DNA of 8,478 nt from assembly GCA_019247135.1 (NCBI GenBank), contig JAFAPL010000808.1, positions 1 through 8,478 on the forward strand, in the 5' to 3' direction. This document shows positions 1-6,434 of this stretch, piece after piece (the stretch's first letter is position 1; every line of letters starts with the position of its first letter). The position numbers and the translations under genes are program-made. This DNA is from Chloroflexota bacterium (lineage in GTDB: Bacteria > Chloroflexota > UBA6077 > CF-72). The notes under the pieces are model-generated. The model saw only the letters and a list, made by a program, of their open reading frames with translations. It searched no databases and was not told the origin of the DNA.

Positions 1-1139
1 CAATCTCGCAGCGCGTCGCGGAACGCCTGCCAATCGCGCGCGCGACCGATGGCGATCGCCGCGCGCACGTGGTCCAGGTGTTCGTGTCCGACCCAGCGCA
101 GCGACAGCGGTGCATCCTCGGCCGGGTCGATGGTCGGCAGCGTGTGATTGACGATCGGTCCGCGGACTGTCTTGCGCTGGATGTGTTGCACGGGCGCCTG
201 GCCACGCACGCCAATTTCTTCGATGCGCTCCTCGAAGCGGCGCCATTGGTTGCCATCGCGATAGAGCGAGGGATCCGTCGGGTGGACTTCCTCGCGATAC
301 AGGTCGCGTGTGGACGCGTTGTTGTTGGTACTGCCCCAGGCGATGGTGCCGTTCGAGCCACGCCAGAGTCCGGGTACTCCGGGAAGGCCGACGCCGGCCG
401 CGAAATCCTCGGGACCGTCAACCGCGTACTCGTGCCAGGTCGACGGCACCCAGAACGGCTGGTGTGGGTCGCTGCACAGGAGTGCATGACCCGACGTGGT
501 CCGATTCGCGGAGACCGCCCAGTTATTGCTGCCGGTGGCGTCGCCCATGCCGAGCAGAGCTTGCTCGAGCGGCTGAGCCGTGAGATCCGCCACGTCGGGA
601 TACGGTGCATCCGGTGGCAGGATGCGGCTCTCGGGCGCCTCGGGTGTGAGATACGCGTCCCGCATCGTTTCCGGCAGGAGGCGTGCGGCCTCGGCAATGG
701 CGATCGTACGCAAGCGTCCATTGAGCGACCAGAGCTGCGCGCGAAGGATCGCCAGCGAGTCGCGGACCTTGAATGGTTCGGGACGGTACTCCAGCAAGGT
801 GAATTCGGTGGGCAGGTCAGCCAGGTGTTGCTCGATGTATCGATTGATGCCCGCCACGAAGCTCTCGAGGATCTCGCGCGTGGCCTCGTCGGTCAGTTCG
901 ACTTCGCGTTCCGCGATTTCAGGGATGCCGACAGTGCGATGCATCAGATCGCTCGCGACGTACTCCGGCCCCAGCAGCTCAGCCTGTCGCCCGAGTGCGC
1001 GACGTCGCAGCCAGTCCATTTGCCACAGGCGGTCCTGCGCCATCGCGTAGCCAAGCCCGAAATACAGATCGGTGGTGCGCTCCGCATACACGTGCGGCAC
1101 CCCGGCCCGGTCCCGCAGAATCTCGACTGTTCCGTTCAA
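1..1139 (-). CDS. Penicillin acylase family Ntn-hydrolase (N-terminal part, runs off left edge)
   Basis: I translated the minus strand by hand; the frame is open from 1139 to the window edge, giving 379 codons. Family hallmarks are visible: VEILRDRAGVPHVYAE (about residues 5-20), then GLGYAMAQDRLWQMD, then the self-processing site TG|SNNWAV with nucleophile Ser204 (bases 530-528). Counting that Ser as B1, His226 is B23, as in acyl-homoserine-lactone and cephalosporin acylases, and WGSTN places Asn272 at B69, the backbone oxyanion position of penicillin G acylase. RKTVRGPIVN follows. The catalytic Asn near B241 lies beyond the window. These enzymes cleave amide bonds of N-acylated substrates after autoproteolysis into alpha and beta chains; the substrate cannot be told here. 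The start is TTG at 1139, preceded by GAGGA; no other ATG/GTG/TTG occurs in frame after the upstream stop. The protein starts directly at the fold, with no signal peptide, unlike periplasmic relatives. It lies 111 bp downstream of the serine hydrolase gene on the same strand. Confidence 0.93.
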   Translation of the reverse strand, partial: MNGTVEILRDRAGVPHVYAERTTDLYFGLGYAMAQDRLWQMDWLRRRALGRQAELLGPEYVASDLMHRTVGIPEIAEREVELTDEATREILESFVAGINRYIEQHLADLPTEFTLLEYRPEPFKVRDSLAILRAQLWSLNGRLRTIAIAEAARLLPETMRDAYLTPEAPESRILPPDAPYPDVADLTAQPLEQALLGMGDATGSNNWAVSANRTTSGHALLCSDPHQPFWVPSTWHEYAVDGPEDFAAGVGLPGVPGLWRGSNGTIAWGSTNNNASTRDLYREEVHPTDPSLYRDGNQWRRFEERIEEIGVRGQAPVQHIQRKTVRGPIVNHTLPTIDPAEDAPLSLRWVGHEHLDHVRAAIAIGRARDWQAFRDALRD

Positions 1140-1250
1140 GGCAGTTCCTCGCGCGTCTAGTCTAGCCGCGAGCGAACGGCGCCCCTGGCGGGCTGGGCAT
1201 CCACGAGTTCCAGGTCGATGACGTCGCCCCGCACATCGTTCCCCGTGCGA

Positions 1251-2441
1251 TCAGTCGTCGATCGCCTGGTAGACGGCGGTCCACAGATCGGACCACATCG
1301 GCAGCCGCTGGTCGCCCATGTGCGCCCGCTGCATGATGAAGATCGCCGTCATGTCCTCGGCGCGATCGTTGTACCAGGCGGTGCCGTAGAAGCCGGACCA
1401 GCCGTAGCTTCCGACCGAGGGGCCGAGCTGGGTGCGCTGAGTGCGGACGGACATCCCGAAACCCCAGCCCATGGTGTCGAAGTACCCCGGCCAGAACCCA
1501 GACACCGCCTTCTGCGCAGGCGTCAGCTGGTCACTGGTCATCAGCGTCACCGACGGCCGGGACAGCACCTGCTCTCCCGCGTGGGTGCCGCCCGCGAGCA
1601 GAGTGGTGGCGAACACGAGATAGTCGTCGGCGGTCGAGACGAGCCCACCGCCGCCTGACTCGAACCCCGGTGGACGACTCCACTGCCCGTCGGGGCGGTC
1701 CTCGACGACCGGGTGACCGGTGGCGGCGTTGTCGCGCTCGTATGCTGTCGCGAACCGGTCGATGCTCTCGCCGTCGACGCTGAAGCCGGTGTCGTTCATT
1801 CCAAGCGGCTCGCAGATCCGTTCGCGCAGGGCAGCCCCGAAAGATTTGCCGCTGGCCCGGGCGATGAGCACGCCGGTCACGTCGGCGGCGGTGTGGTACA
1901 TCCAGCGCTCACCTGGCTGGTGGACGAGTGGGAGCGAGCCGAGCCGGCGGATCCACTCGTCGGGTGACGGGTGGCGGAGCGCGTTGAGCGCGTCGGCGAT
2001 CGGGACCCTTCCCGGCTCGGCGAGCACCACGCCGGTGCCGAGGGTGTAGGTCAACAGATGCCGCAGCGTGATCGGCTGGTTCGCGGCAACCGTGTCCTCC
2101 AGTGGCCCGTTGGGGTCGGCGAGCACGGTCATATTCGCCAGCTCCGGGAGGAGGTCATCGACCGGGTCATCGAGGCGCAGCGTGCAGTCCTCGACGAGTG
2201 TCATCGCACACGCGGCGACGACCGGCTTCGTCATCGAGCCCATACGACAGATCGTGTCGCCGGCCATCGGCGTGCTCGACCCCGCACCCTCGAAGGCGAG
2301 AGTACCGGTTGCTTCGATGTGCACATCACCGTGGCGGGCGAGGACGGCCACCACACCCGGGACCAAACGGGCGTCGACGGGACGCTCGAGCTGCTCGCGC
2401 AGTCGACCTAGCCGTTTCGACGAAAAGCCACCAGCTGCCAC
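1251..2441 (-). CDS. Beta-lactamase-fold serine hydrolase (class C / family VIII esterase type)
   Basis: About 396 residues, the usual length for this family. The SxxK motif is SMTK (Ser69, Lys72, numbered from the GTG start), with Ser as nucleophile and Lys as general base. The second motif is YHT (Tyr182) in the context W-M-Y-H-T-A-A-D-V-T-G. The third box is WSG (Trp348-Gly350) followed by FYGTAWYND, in place of the KTG of true beta-lactamases. The W-x-G form is typical of family VIII carboxylesterases such as EstB and of related peptidase/esterase proteins, so an esterase or amidase role is more likely than antibiotic resistance. Start choice: an in-frame ATG at 2456 exists, but the sequence right after it is the Shine-Dalgarno AGGAGGAGA, placed 3 nt before GTG at 2441, so GTG is preferred. 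Longer upstream in-frame starts would run into the preceding gene. No signal peptide is apparent. The acylase gene follows on the same strand. Confidence 0.92.
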   Translation of the reverse strand: MAAGGFSSKRLGRLREQLERPVDARLVPGVVAVLARHGDVHIEATGTLAFEGAGSSTPMAGDTICRMGSMTKPVVAACAMTLVEDCTLRLDDPVDDLLPELANMTVLADPNGPLEDTVAANQPITLRHLLTYTLGTGVVLAEPGRVPIADALNALRHPSPDEWIRRLGSLPLVHQPGERWMYHTAADVTGVLIARASGKSFGAALRERICEPLGMNDTGFSVDGESIDRFATAYERDNAATGHPVVEDRPDGQWSRPPGFESGGGGLVSTADDYLVFATTLLAGGTHAGEQVLSRPSVTLMTSDQLTPAQKAVSGFWPGYFDTMGWGFGMSVRTQRTQLGPSVGSYGWSGFYGTAWYNDRAEDMTAIFIMQRAHMGDQRLPMWSDLWTAVYQAIDD

Positions 2442-2444
2442 GTG

Positions 2445-2453
2445 TCTCCTCCT
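2445..2453 (-). promoter_or_regulatory. Shine-Dalgarno AGGAGGAGA deciding the GTG start of the serine hydrolase
   Basis: Read on the minus strand the order is ATG-AGGAGGAGA-CAC-GTG. The perfect anti-SD match begins immediately after an ATG, so it cannot serve that ATG, but it is well placed (a few bases) for the GTG at 2441. Confidence 0.7.
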
Positions 2454-2481
2454 CATGCCGATGGTCCGCAACTTACACGCT

Positions 2482-2505
2482 GCCCGAGGACGAGCGTCCT
2501 CGGGC
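2482..2505 (-). terminator. Strong GC-rich hairpin between membrane-protein and hydrolase genes
   Basis: Perfect 10-bp inverted repeat GCCCGAGGAC / GTCCTCGGGC with a 4-nt loop, starting 6 bases after the stop codon (2512-2514) of the 6-TM protein gene and ending 40 bases before the next start. No T-tract follows on either strand. It could be an atypical terminator, a partial attenuator, or a 3'-end stabiliser that sets different expression for the two genes. The structure is certain from sequence; its role is inferred. Confidence 0.6.
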
Positions 2506-2511
2506 GCACAT

Positions 2512-3168
2512 TCAGCCGACGACTCGGATGCCCGGCGCCCTGCGGCGGCGCAGGAGATGCAGCCGGATCGGTTCGGGACCAGCACCCGAGAGCATGGCGT
2601 GACCAAAGCCGGCCAGCGCGACATACAACAGCGCCGGGCCGATCGGGCCCTGTGCGAACGGCAGGACCGCCGTGGGCACGACCAGTAGCATCAGCGCGCC
2701 GGGCCAGCGCGGGTAACTGCCCTCCACCAGAGTGCCGATGCTCGCAAGCAACACCCCAGCCAACATCAGCACCATGCCCACCATCTGCATCGTCCCGAAC
2801 GCCCCCGCGAACAGGCTCTGCGCGAGCCAGGAGTCGTCCGCGACCAGGTCGGTGGTAGCCGGGTTGTCGCGGAGCAGCGGCACGATCGTCGCATCCAGTA
2901 CGGAATGGCCCATCTCGCTGATCGCGAAGAACGCGCTGAGTGCAACGAAGCCCGCGGCCGCCGCCGCGCCCGCACGCCCGCGCAGCCGGTCGATCGCGCC
3001 GGCCAGGCCGAGAACCACCAGCAGACTGGTGAAGAAGTAGACGAAGTGCAGCGGACCGTTCAGCGGATCGCGGATGTCGTTCGGGTGAATCGCCATGACC
3101 ACGACGCCGGCCAGCGCGCCGACCAGCAACATTCCGCCCCGGATCCGGGTCCAGATACGCTCGTGCAT
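2512..3168 (-). CDS. Six-helix integral membrane protein of unknown function
   Basis: 218 residues from ATG at 3168. That start is supported by the SD AGGAGGAGAG (3184-3175) with 6-nt spacing; the ATG at 3210 lies upstream of this SD and is rejected. Hydrophobic segments lie at about residues 12-27, 42-59, 68-90, 122-145, 156-172 and 176-193. The loop after helix 1 reads HPNDIRDPLNGPLHF, and a polar stretch between helices 3 and 4 (about 91-117) reads DATIVPLLRDNP and so on. The short C-terminal tail is basic (LLRRRR, about 205-210) and probably cytoplasmic. I do not recognise the family; general resemblance to small DUF-type membrane proteins is not enough for a name. It is the first gene of the minus-strand block, and its mRNA leader would carry the dyad cluster at 3194-3371. 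Confidence 0.85.
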   Translation of the reverse strand: MHERIWTRIRGGMLLVGALAGVVVMAIHPNDIRDPLNGPLHFVYFFTSLLVVLGLAGAIDRLRGRAGAAAAAGFVALSAFFAISEMGHSVLDATIVPLLRDNPATTDLVADDSWLAQSLFAGAFGTMQMVGMVLMLAGVLLASIGTLVEGSYPRWPGALMLLVVPTAVLPFAQGPIGPALLYVALAGFGHAMLSGAGPEPIRLHLLRRRRAPGIRVVG

Positions 3169-3174
3169 GAAGTT

Positions 3175-3184
3175 CTCTCCTCCT
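3175..3184 (-). promoter_or_regulatory. Shine-Dalgarno AGGAGGAGAG of the 6-TM protein gene
   Basis: Strong anti-SD complement 6 nt before the ATG at 3168. It decides this start over the upstream in-frame ATG at 3210. Confidence 0.8.
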
Positions 3185-3193
3185 GATTGGATG

Positions 3194-3371
3194 GCGCCGT
3201 GTCGGCGCACCGGTCCACCCTAGACGGTTCACTGGGGGTTGGACCCCAGAGGTTGGGTGGACGCCGGGCCACCCAGTTCGGGGGTGTGTACCCCCGCCAG
3301 GTGGAGAGGTTGCGGATTGTTCGCAGCAACCTCTGCGACCGCTCGACCGAGAGCGTGGCTCCGCGCGGTCG
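3194..3371. repeat. Chain of consecutive dyad symmetries in the divergent spacer
   Basis: Inverted repeats follow one another almost without gap: GCGCCG/CGGCGC with TGT loop (3194-3208); CTGGGG/CCCCAG, 6-nt loop (3232-3249); TGGGTGG/CCACCCA, 8-nt loop (3254-3275); CGGGGGT/ACCCCCG, GTGT loop (3279-3296); AGAGGTTGC/GCAACCTCT, 12-nt loop (3305-3334); CGCTC/GAGCG (3340-3355). CGACCG at 3336-3341 (or 3344-3349) can also pair with CGGTCG at 3366-3371, and GTCCACCC (3213-3220) with GGGTGGAC (3255-3262). AGAGGTTG occurs at 3248-3255 and 3305-3312 and inverted at 3327-3334. The spacer (3169-3428) contains no convincing gene. It may be a multi-site operator, a structured leader of the minus-strand genes, or transcription-stopping hairpins between divergent units. 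Confidence 0.65.
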
Positions 3372-3428
3372 ACGCTCCGAACGTCCATCAGGTCTCGAAA
3401 AAACCTTGAACCGGCGAGCCAAACGGGT

Positions 3429-4692
3429 TTGAATACGCCCGCGCCCGGCACGGCGCGTCCCGGGCGCATTGAGGACACGCCTATTCAGGAAGCCCCGCCG
3501 CGACACTACCCTGTGGACGATGCTACGTACCAGCGGCTGAAGGCGGATGCCGACGGCCGGGCGCAGCAGCGCGACCGCGGCGACGAGACATCCGTCACAA
3601 CCAGCCCTGATCCGCAGTTCGCCACGCTCGGCTCGACCTCGACGGGTGGCTGGAATCCACCCGACGGCGCGCTAGCGGTCGGCCCGACCTCGGTCCTCTC
3701 CGGAGCAAGTGAGGCCTTTGCGATCTATAGCCGTAGCGGCACCCTCGAGCTGGGACCGGTCAGTTTCCAGAAGCTGTTCAATGAGCCGTCGAGCGCGTCT
3801 GTATACGATCCGCGGGCTCTGTTTGACAGTGGCAATAACGGCGCGGGCGGGTACAACGGCGGCCACGGCAGATTCGTACTGCTGGCCACCGACGGCACTC
3901 ATCTCGCACTGGCGGTTTCGCAGGACGAGACCCCTGAGAGCCCGACGACCGCCTGGTGCACCTACCTCATCAATGGTGTAAGCACAAGCGCCAATGGCTC
4001 GACGGACTGGGTCGACTACCCGTCGCTGGGCATCGATGGTGACAGTCTGTATTTGACGTCCAATCAATTCAGCAACGTCGACAACAGCTTCCAGTACCCG
4101 CGGGTCATGGTCGTGTCGAAAGCTTCCGTGTATCCGAACGCATCAACGGGCACGTGCGGCACACCGGCAGGAGTGGACTTCACGGTTGATCCATCTGGTG
4201 CTCCGCTACTTCAGAACCCAGACGGTGGCGCCGCTTTCACGGTGCAGCCCGCAAACATGCCCGACGCCGCGCCTGGATCCTCCAGCGGCGACACCATGTA
4301 CCTGGTGAACGCCATCTGGTCGAGCGGCTCCAACCTGGTGGTCCGCTCGATCACCACTGGCCCGGGCGGTGCGTCACCCGTGCTCATGCAACCGAATTGG
4401 GTGACGAACGGTTGGATAGCTCCCTACAACCTGCCGGCCGCTGCGCCTCAACCAAACACCACCAAGCGCATCGACACCGGTGACGATCGCCTGCTCAGTG
4501 CCACGTTCCGCTACGGCAGCATCTTCACGGCGAACACGACTGGCACCGTCAGCTCCCAGCTCAACGGCCGATGGGGGTGACTATCCGTCGGTCGCCGCGG
4601 ACCCGACCAAACCTGGCAGCGCTTGGCCGTTCGGCGAGTACGCGGGTAGCACGAACTCGTGGGGCACGGCTGTCACCACCGTTACACCGTAG
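3429..4692 (+). pseudogene. Frameshifted beta-rich exported-type protein, broken at a G5 run
   Basis: From TTG at 3429 the frame runs 383 codons and stops at TGA 4578-4580. Reading resumes one frame over with DYPSVAADPTKPGSAWPF and ends naturally at TAG 4690-4692. Removing one G from the run GGGGG (4573-4577) restores RWGDYPSVAADP, a motif common near the end of large extracellular beta-propeller-like proteins, and gives about 420 residues. Other family-like parts are GWNPPDGALAVGP (about residues 73-85), VYDPRALFD, FVLLATDG, SPTTAW and DYPSLGIDGDSLYLT. The fold looks like a secreted Asp/Gly/Ser-rich surface protein with no enzymatic motif. Oddities: TTG is the only start in a frame that stays open back to 3183; no good SD is seen; and there is no signal peptide although the composition looks extracellular. 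Either a sequencing error at the homopolymer or a decaying gene is possible. Confidence 0.75.
4573..4577 (+). other. Homopolymer G5, inferred frameshift site
   Basis: The five G bases directly precede the premature TGA (4578-4580). Deleting any one G joins the two halves of the gene exactly inside the motif RWGDYP, which pins the lesion to this run or a few bases around it. Confidence 0.7.
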
Positions 4693-4855
4693 CGCGGTTG
4701 TGCTTCCTGGTTTGCTGCTCGGCGGCACGGAATCCAGAAGCGCGCATAACCTCCGACGTAATGGATGTCCGCCAGGCTCGATGCCATCATCGCTCCGACG
4801 CGGCGGCCCAAGCCGGGTGCCGCGACAAAGGATCGAGCAGAGGAGCAAGACGGAC
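4693..4855. other. Spacer between broken beta-rich gene and alpha/beta hydrolase
   Basis: 163 bp without a convincing gene, hairpin terminator or good promoter match. I see only the hydrolase SD near its right end (4841-4845). Confidence 0.5.
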
Positions 4856-5698
4856 GTGCCGTATTTCGAGTCTTCCGACCAGGTTTCCCTCTACTACCAG
4901 GATTGGGGTACGGGTCCAGCAGTCGTATTCACCCACGCCTGGGCGCTGTCATCGGACCAGTGGACCTACCAGATGCCCGCGCTGCTCGACGCCGGTCTGC
5001 GATGCGTCGCCTACGATCGCCGTGGGCATGGCCGATCAGACAGGCCCGCCAGCGGTTACGAGTTCGATCAGCTCGCGGATGATCTGGCAACGCTCATCGA
5101 TCGGCTGGACCTCCGGCACATTACCCTGGTGGGCCATTCACTCGGCACGAGAGAGATCGTGCGCTATCTCACTCGCCACGGGCAGGGACGTGTCGACAGG
5201 CTCGTGCTTGTCGCGCCCACCACGCCATTTCTGCTCCGAACCGCGGACAATCCGGATGGCTGGGACAGCGCGGTGGTCGACGCGAGCCTGGCGGCGTTGC
5301 GCGCCGATGTACCCGGCTGGTGCGCGGCGAGCAACCAGGCGGGCCCTTACTTCGGGCGGACTTCCAGAGATGTTGGCGGGCTGGTGGAGTGGACCACGCG
5401 CATGATCGTCGACACACCTGTGTACGTGTTGCTGCAGACGGCCAGAAATCAGATCGCCACGGACATGCGCGGAGAATTGCCGCGAATTACCAAACCAACG
5501 CTGATCGTGCATGGCGACGCCGACGCGTCCGCGCCGATCAACCTCACGGCCCGCGAGACAGTCAGGCTCATGCCCAATGCGCGGCTGGTCGAATACCCCG
5601 GAGCCGGCCACGGGCTGTACGCCAGCGAACACGAACGCGTGAACGCCGACCTGCTCGAGTTCATCCGGTCAGAGGCACCCGCGGCTCGAGCGGCCTGA
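4856..5698 (+). CDS. Alpha/beta hydrolase, non-heme chloroperoxidase/perhydrolase-like
   Basis: 280 residues from GTG 4856, preceded by AGGAG (4841-4845) with a 10-nt spacer. The N-terminus (M)PYFESSDQVSLYYQDWG is the conserved opening of cofactor-free haloperoxidases. Next come FTHAWALSSDQW (about 25-36, oxyanion region; HAW replaces the usual HGW), AYDRRGHGRS (52-61), nucleophile elbow GHSLG with Ser95, acid Asp223 in HGDADASAP, and base His252 in GAGHGLY, so the triad is complete. Cap-region residues 125-205 are typical in length. Members hydrolyse esters, lactones or epoxides and may perhydrolyse acids; substrate unknown. No signal peptide, so cytoplasmic. The frame is open upstream to about 4571, but that stretch has no family similarity and covers the preceding pseudogene. 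The last 38 bp overlap the 3' end of the convergent tetR gene. Confidence 0.93.
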   Translation: MPYFESSDQVSLYYQDWGTGPAVVFTHAWALSSDQWTYQMPALLDAGLRCVAYDRRGHGRSDRPASGYEFDQLADDLATLIDRLDLRHITLVGHSLGTREIVRYLTRHGQGRVDRLVLVAPTTPFLLRTADNPDGWDSAVVDASLAALRADVPGWCAASNQAGPYFGRTSRDVGGLVEWTTRMIVDTPVYVLLQTARNQIATDMRGELPRITKPTLIVHGDADASAPINLTARETVRLMPNARLVEYPGAGHGLYASEHERVNADLLEFIRSEAPAARAA

Positions 5699-6380
5699 AT
5701 TCTCCACGCGCGACACGGCCCGCAGCGTGCTCGGGCGGTGGATGAAGTTGCAGGAATGCGGCAGTCGCGTCGCGGGCACGTTGCCTGATCTCGCGCGGGC
5801 TCGGTCGCCTGGCGACACCTAGCAAAAGACTGATCATCAGATCGCCGAGCAACAGGGCGCCGAACTGGTCGGCAAGCTCGGTGGGCCGGCCGTCGAGCAG
5901 TCCGGACGCCTGAGCTCGGATCATGATGTCACGCACGGCGCTACGGCTCGTCTCCCGCCCGATCGCGTCGAGCGCTCGCGCCACCTCCGGTGCGTGGACT
6001 GCCTCCGCGATGGCCAGCCGGAAGACCCCGATAACGGCTGGATCGCTGATCTCGCGGACGAGCTGCGACCCGAACGAGAACAGGACCTGCTCGAGGGTGT
6101 CGCGCTCGCGTGGCAGCGGCAGGTCGGGGGGCACCTGCAGACGCCTGGCGCGCTCGGTGATGCAGGCGACGAGCATTGCCTGTTTGTTGCCAACCAGCGC
6201 GTAAAGCTCGCGCTTCGAGACACGCGCGCGCGTGGCGATCTCGAGCGTGCTGGTCGCCGCGTAGCCATGTTGCATGAACGCGGCGAAGGCAGCCTCCAGG
6301 ATCCGGTCGCGCACCGTGGCGTCGGTGCCGGCCGGGTGCGGCGGTGTCGACGTCGAGGGCGCCGTGATTTTCATTGACAT
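5661..6380 (-). CDS. TetR/AcrR-family transcriptional repressor (AefR-like C-terminal domain)
   Basis: 239 residues from ATG 6380; a second in-frame ATG at 6374 is equally possible. A low-complexity Ser/Thr/Pro tail (about 1-20) precedes the TetR helix-turn-helix, residues 22-70: VRDRILEAAFAAFMQHGYAATSTLEIA followed by the recognition part RVSKRELYALVGNKQAML. The C-terminal ligand/dimer domain contains GVFRLAIAEAVHAPEVARALDAIG (about 117-140) and LLLGDLMISLLLGVA (about 175-190), resembling AefR-type TetR proteins, which usually sense small hydrophobic molecules and repress divergent genes. No SD precedes the start: a -10-like TACTAT (6398-6393) would place the mRNA start only a few bases upstream, so the message may be leaderless. 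Two matching palindromes lie immediately upstream, implying autoregulation and control of the divergent methyltransferase unit. The 3' end overlaps the convergent hydrolase. Confidence 0.94.
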   Translation of the reverse strand: MSMKITAPSTSTPPHPAGTDATVRDRILEAAFAAFMQHGYAATSTLEIATRARVSKRELYALVGNKQAMLVACITERARRLQVPPDLPLPRERDTLEQVLFSFGSQLVREISDPAVIGVFRLAIAEAVHAPEVARALDAIGRETSRSAVRDIMIRAQASGLLDGRPTELADQFGALLLGDLMISLLLGVARRPSPREIRQRARDATAAFLQLHPPPEHAAGRVARGEFRPLEPRVPLTG

Positions 6381-6402
6381 CTATGGTACCGCATAGTACC
6401 GT
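6374..6402 (+). promoter_or_regulatory. Predicted promoter of the methyltransferase unit
   Basis: A consensus -35 TTGACA (6374-6379) and a weak -10 TACCGT (6397-6402), 17 bp apart, point toward the methyltransferase. Palindrome 1 fills the spacer and overlaps the -10. The -35 lies over the tetR start codons. The -10 matches poorly, so this is tentative. Confidence 0.45.
6385..6400. promoter_or_regulatory. Putative TetR operator 1 (GGTAC-N6-GTACC)
   Basis: Inverted repeat GGTAC(CGCATA)GTACC, 5 bp upstream of the tetR ATG at 6380 and inside the predicted forward promoter. Its half-sites and 6-bp spacing are identical to those of the palindrome at 6415-6434. Binding here would block both divergent promoters. 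Confidence 0.75.
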
Positions 6403-6414
6403 TATCGCAAGGGC

Positions 6415-6434
6415 CTGGTACTGATCAGTACCAG
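6415..6434. promoter_or_regulatory. Putative TetR operator 2 (perfect 20-bp palindrome)
   Basis: CTGGTACTGATCAGTACCAG is self-complementary over all 20 bases and contains GGTAC-N6-GTACC. Its centre is 32 bp (about three helical turns) from that of operator 1, so two dimers would sit on the same DNA face. It lies just after the predicted transcription start and 28 bp before the methyltransferase GTG. Confidence 0.82.

Noticed and set aside
69..1160. Long plus-strand open frame of 363 codons
   Set aside because: It is antisense to the clear penicillin-acylase gene; its translation is Arg-rich with no family motif, as expected of a GC-rich shadow frame.
1251..2441. True class C beta-lactamase (antibiotic resistance)
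   Set aside because: SxxK is present, but the third box is W-S-G rather than KTG and the second is YHT rather than YSN, favouring an esterase/peptidase-like relative.
3248..3334. CRISPR-like or tandem repeat array
   Set aside because: Only an 8-base motif recurs, with unequal spacing and mixed orientation; no constant repeat/spacer periodicity.
2453..3478. Minus-strand open frame of 341 codons covering the 6-TM gene
   Set aside because: Arg/Gly-rich shadow of the membrane-protein frame that also covers the dyad spacer; no recognisable domain and no SD.
4571..4855. 95-residue N-terminal extension of the alpha/beta hydrolase
   Set aside because: Basic, low-complexity sequence overlapping the end of the broken upstream gene. 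The conserved PYFESSD opening and an SD point to GTG 4856.
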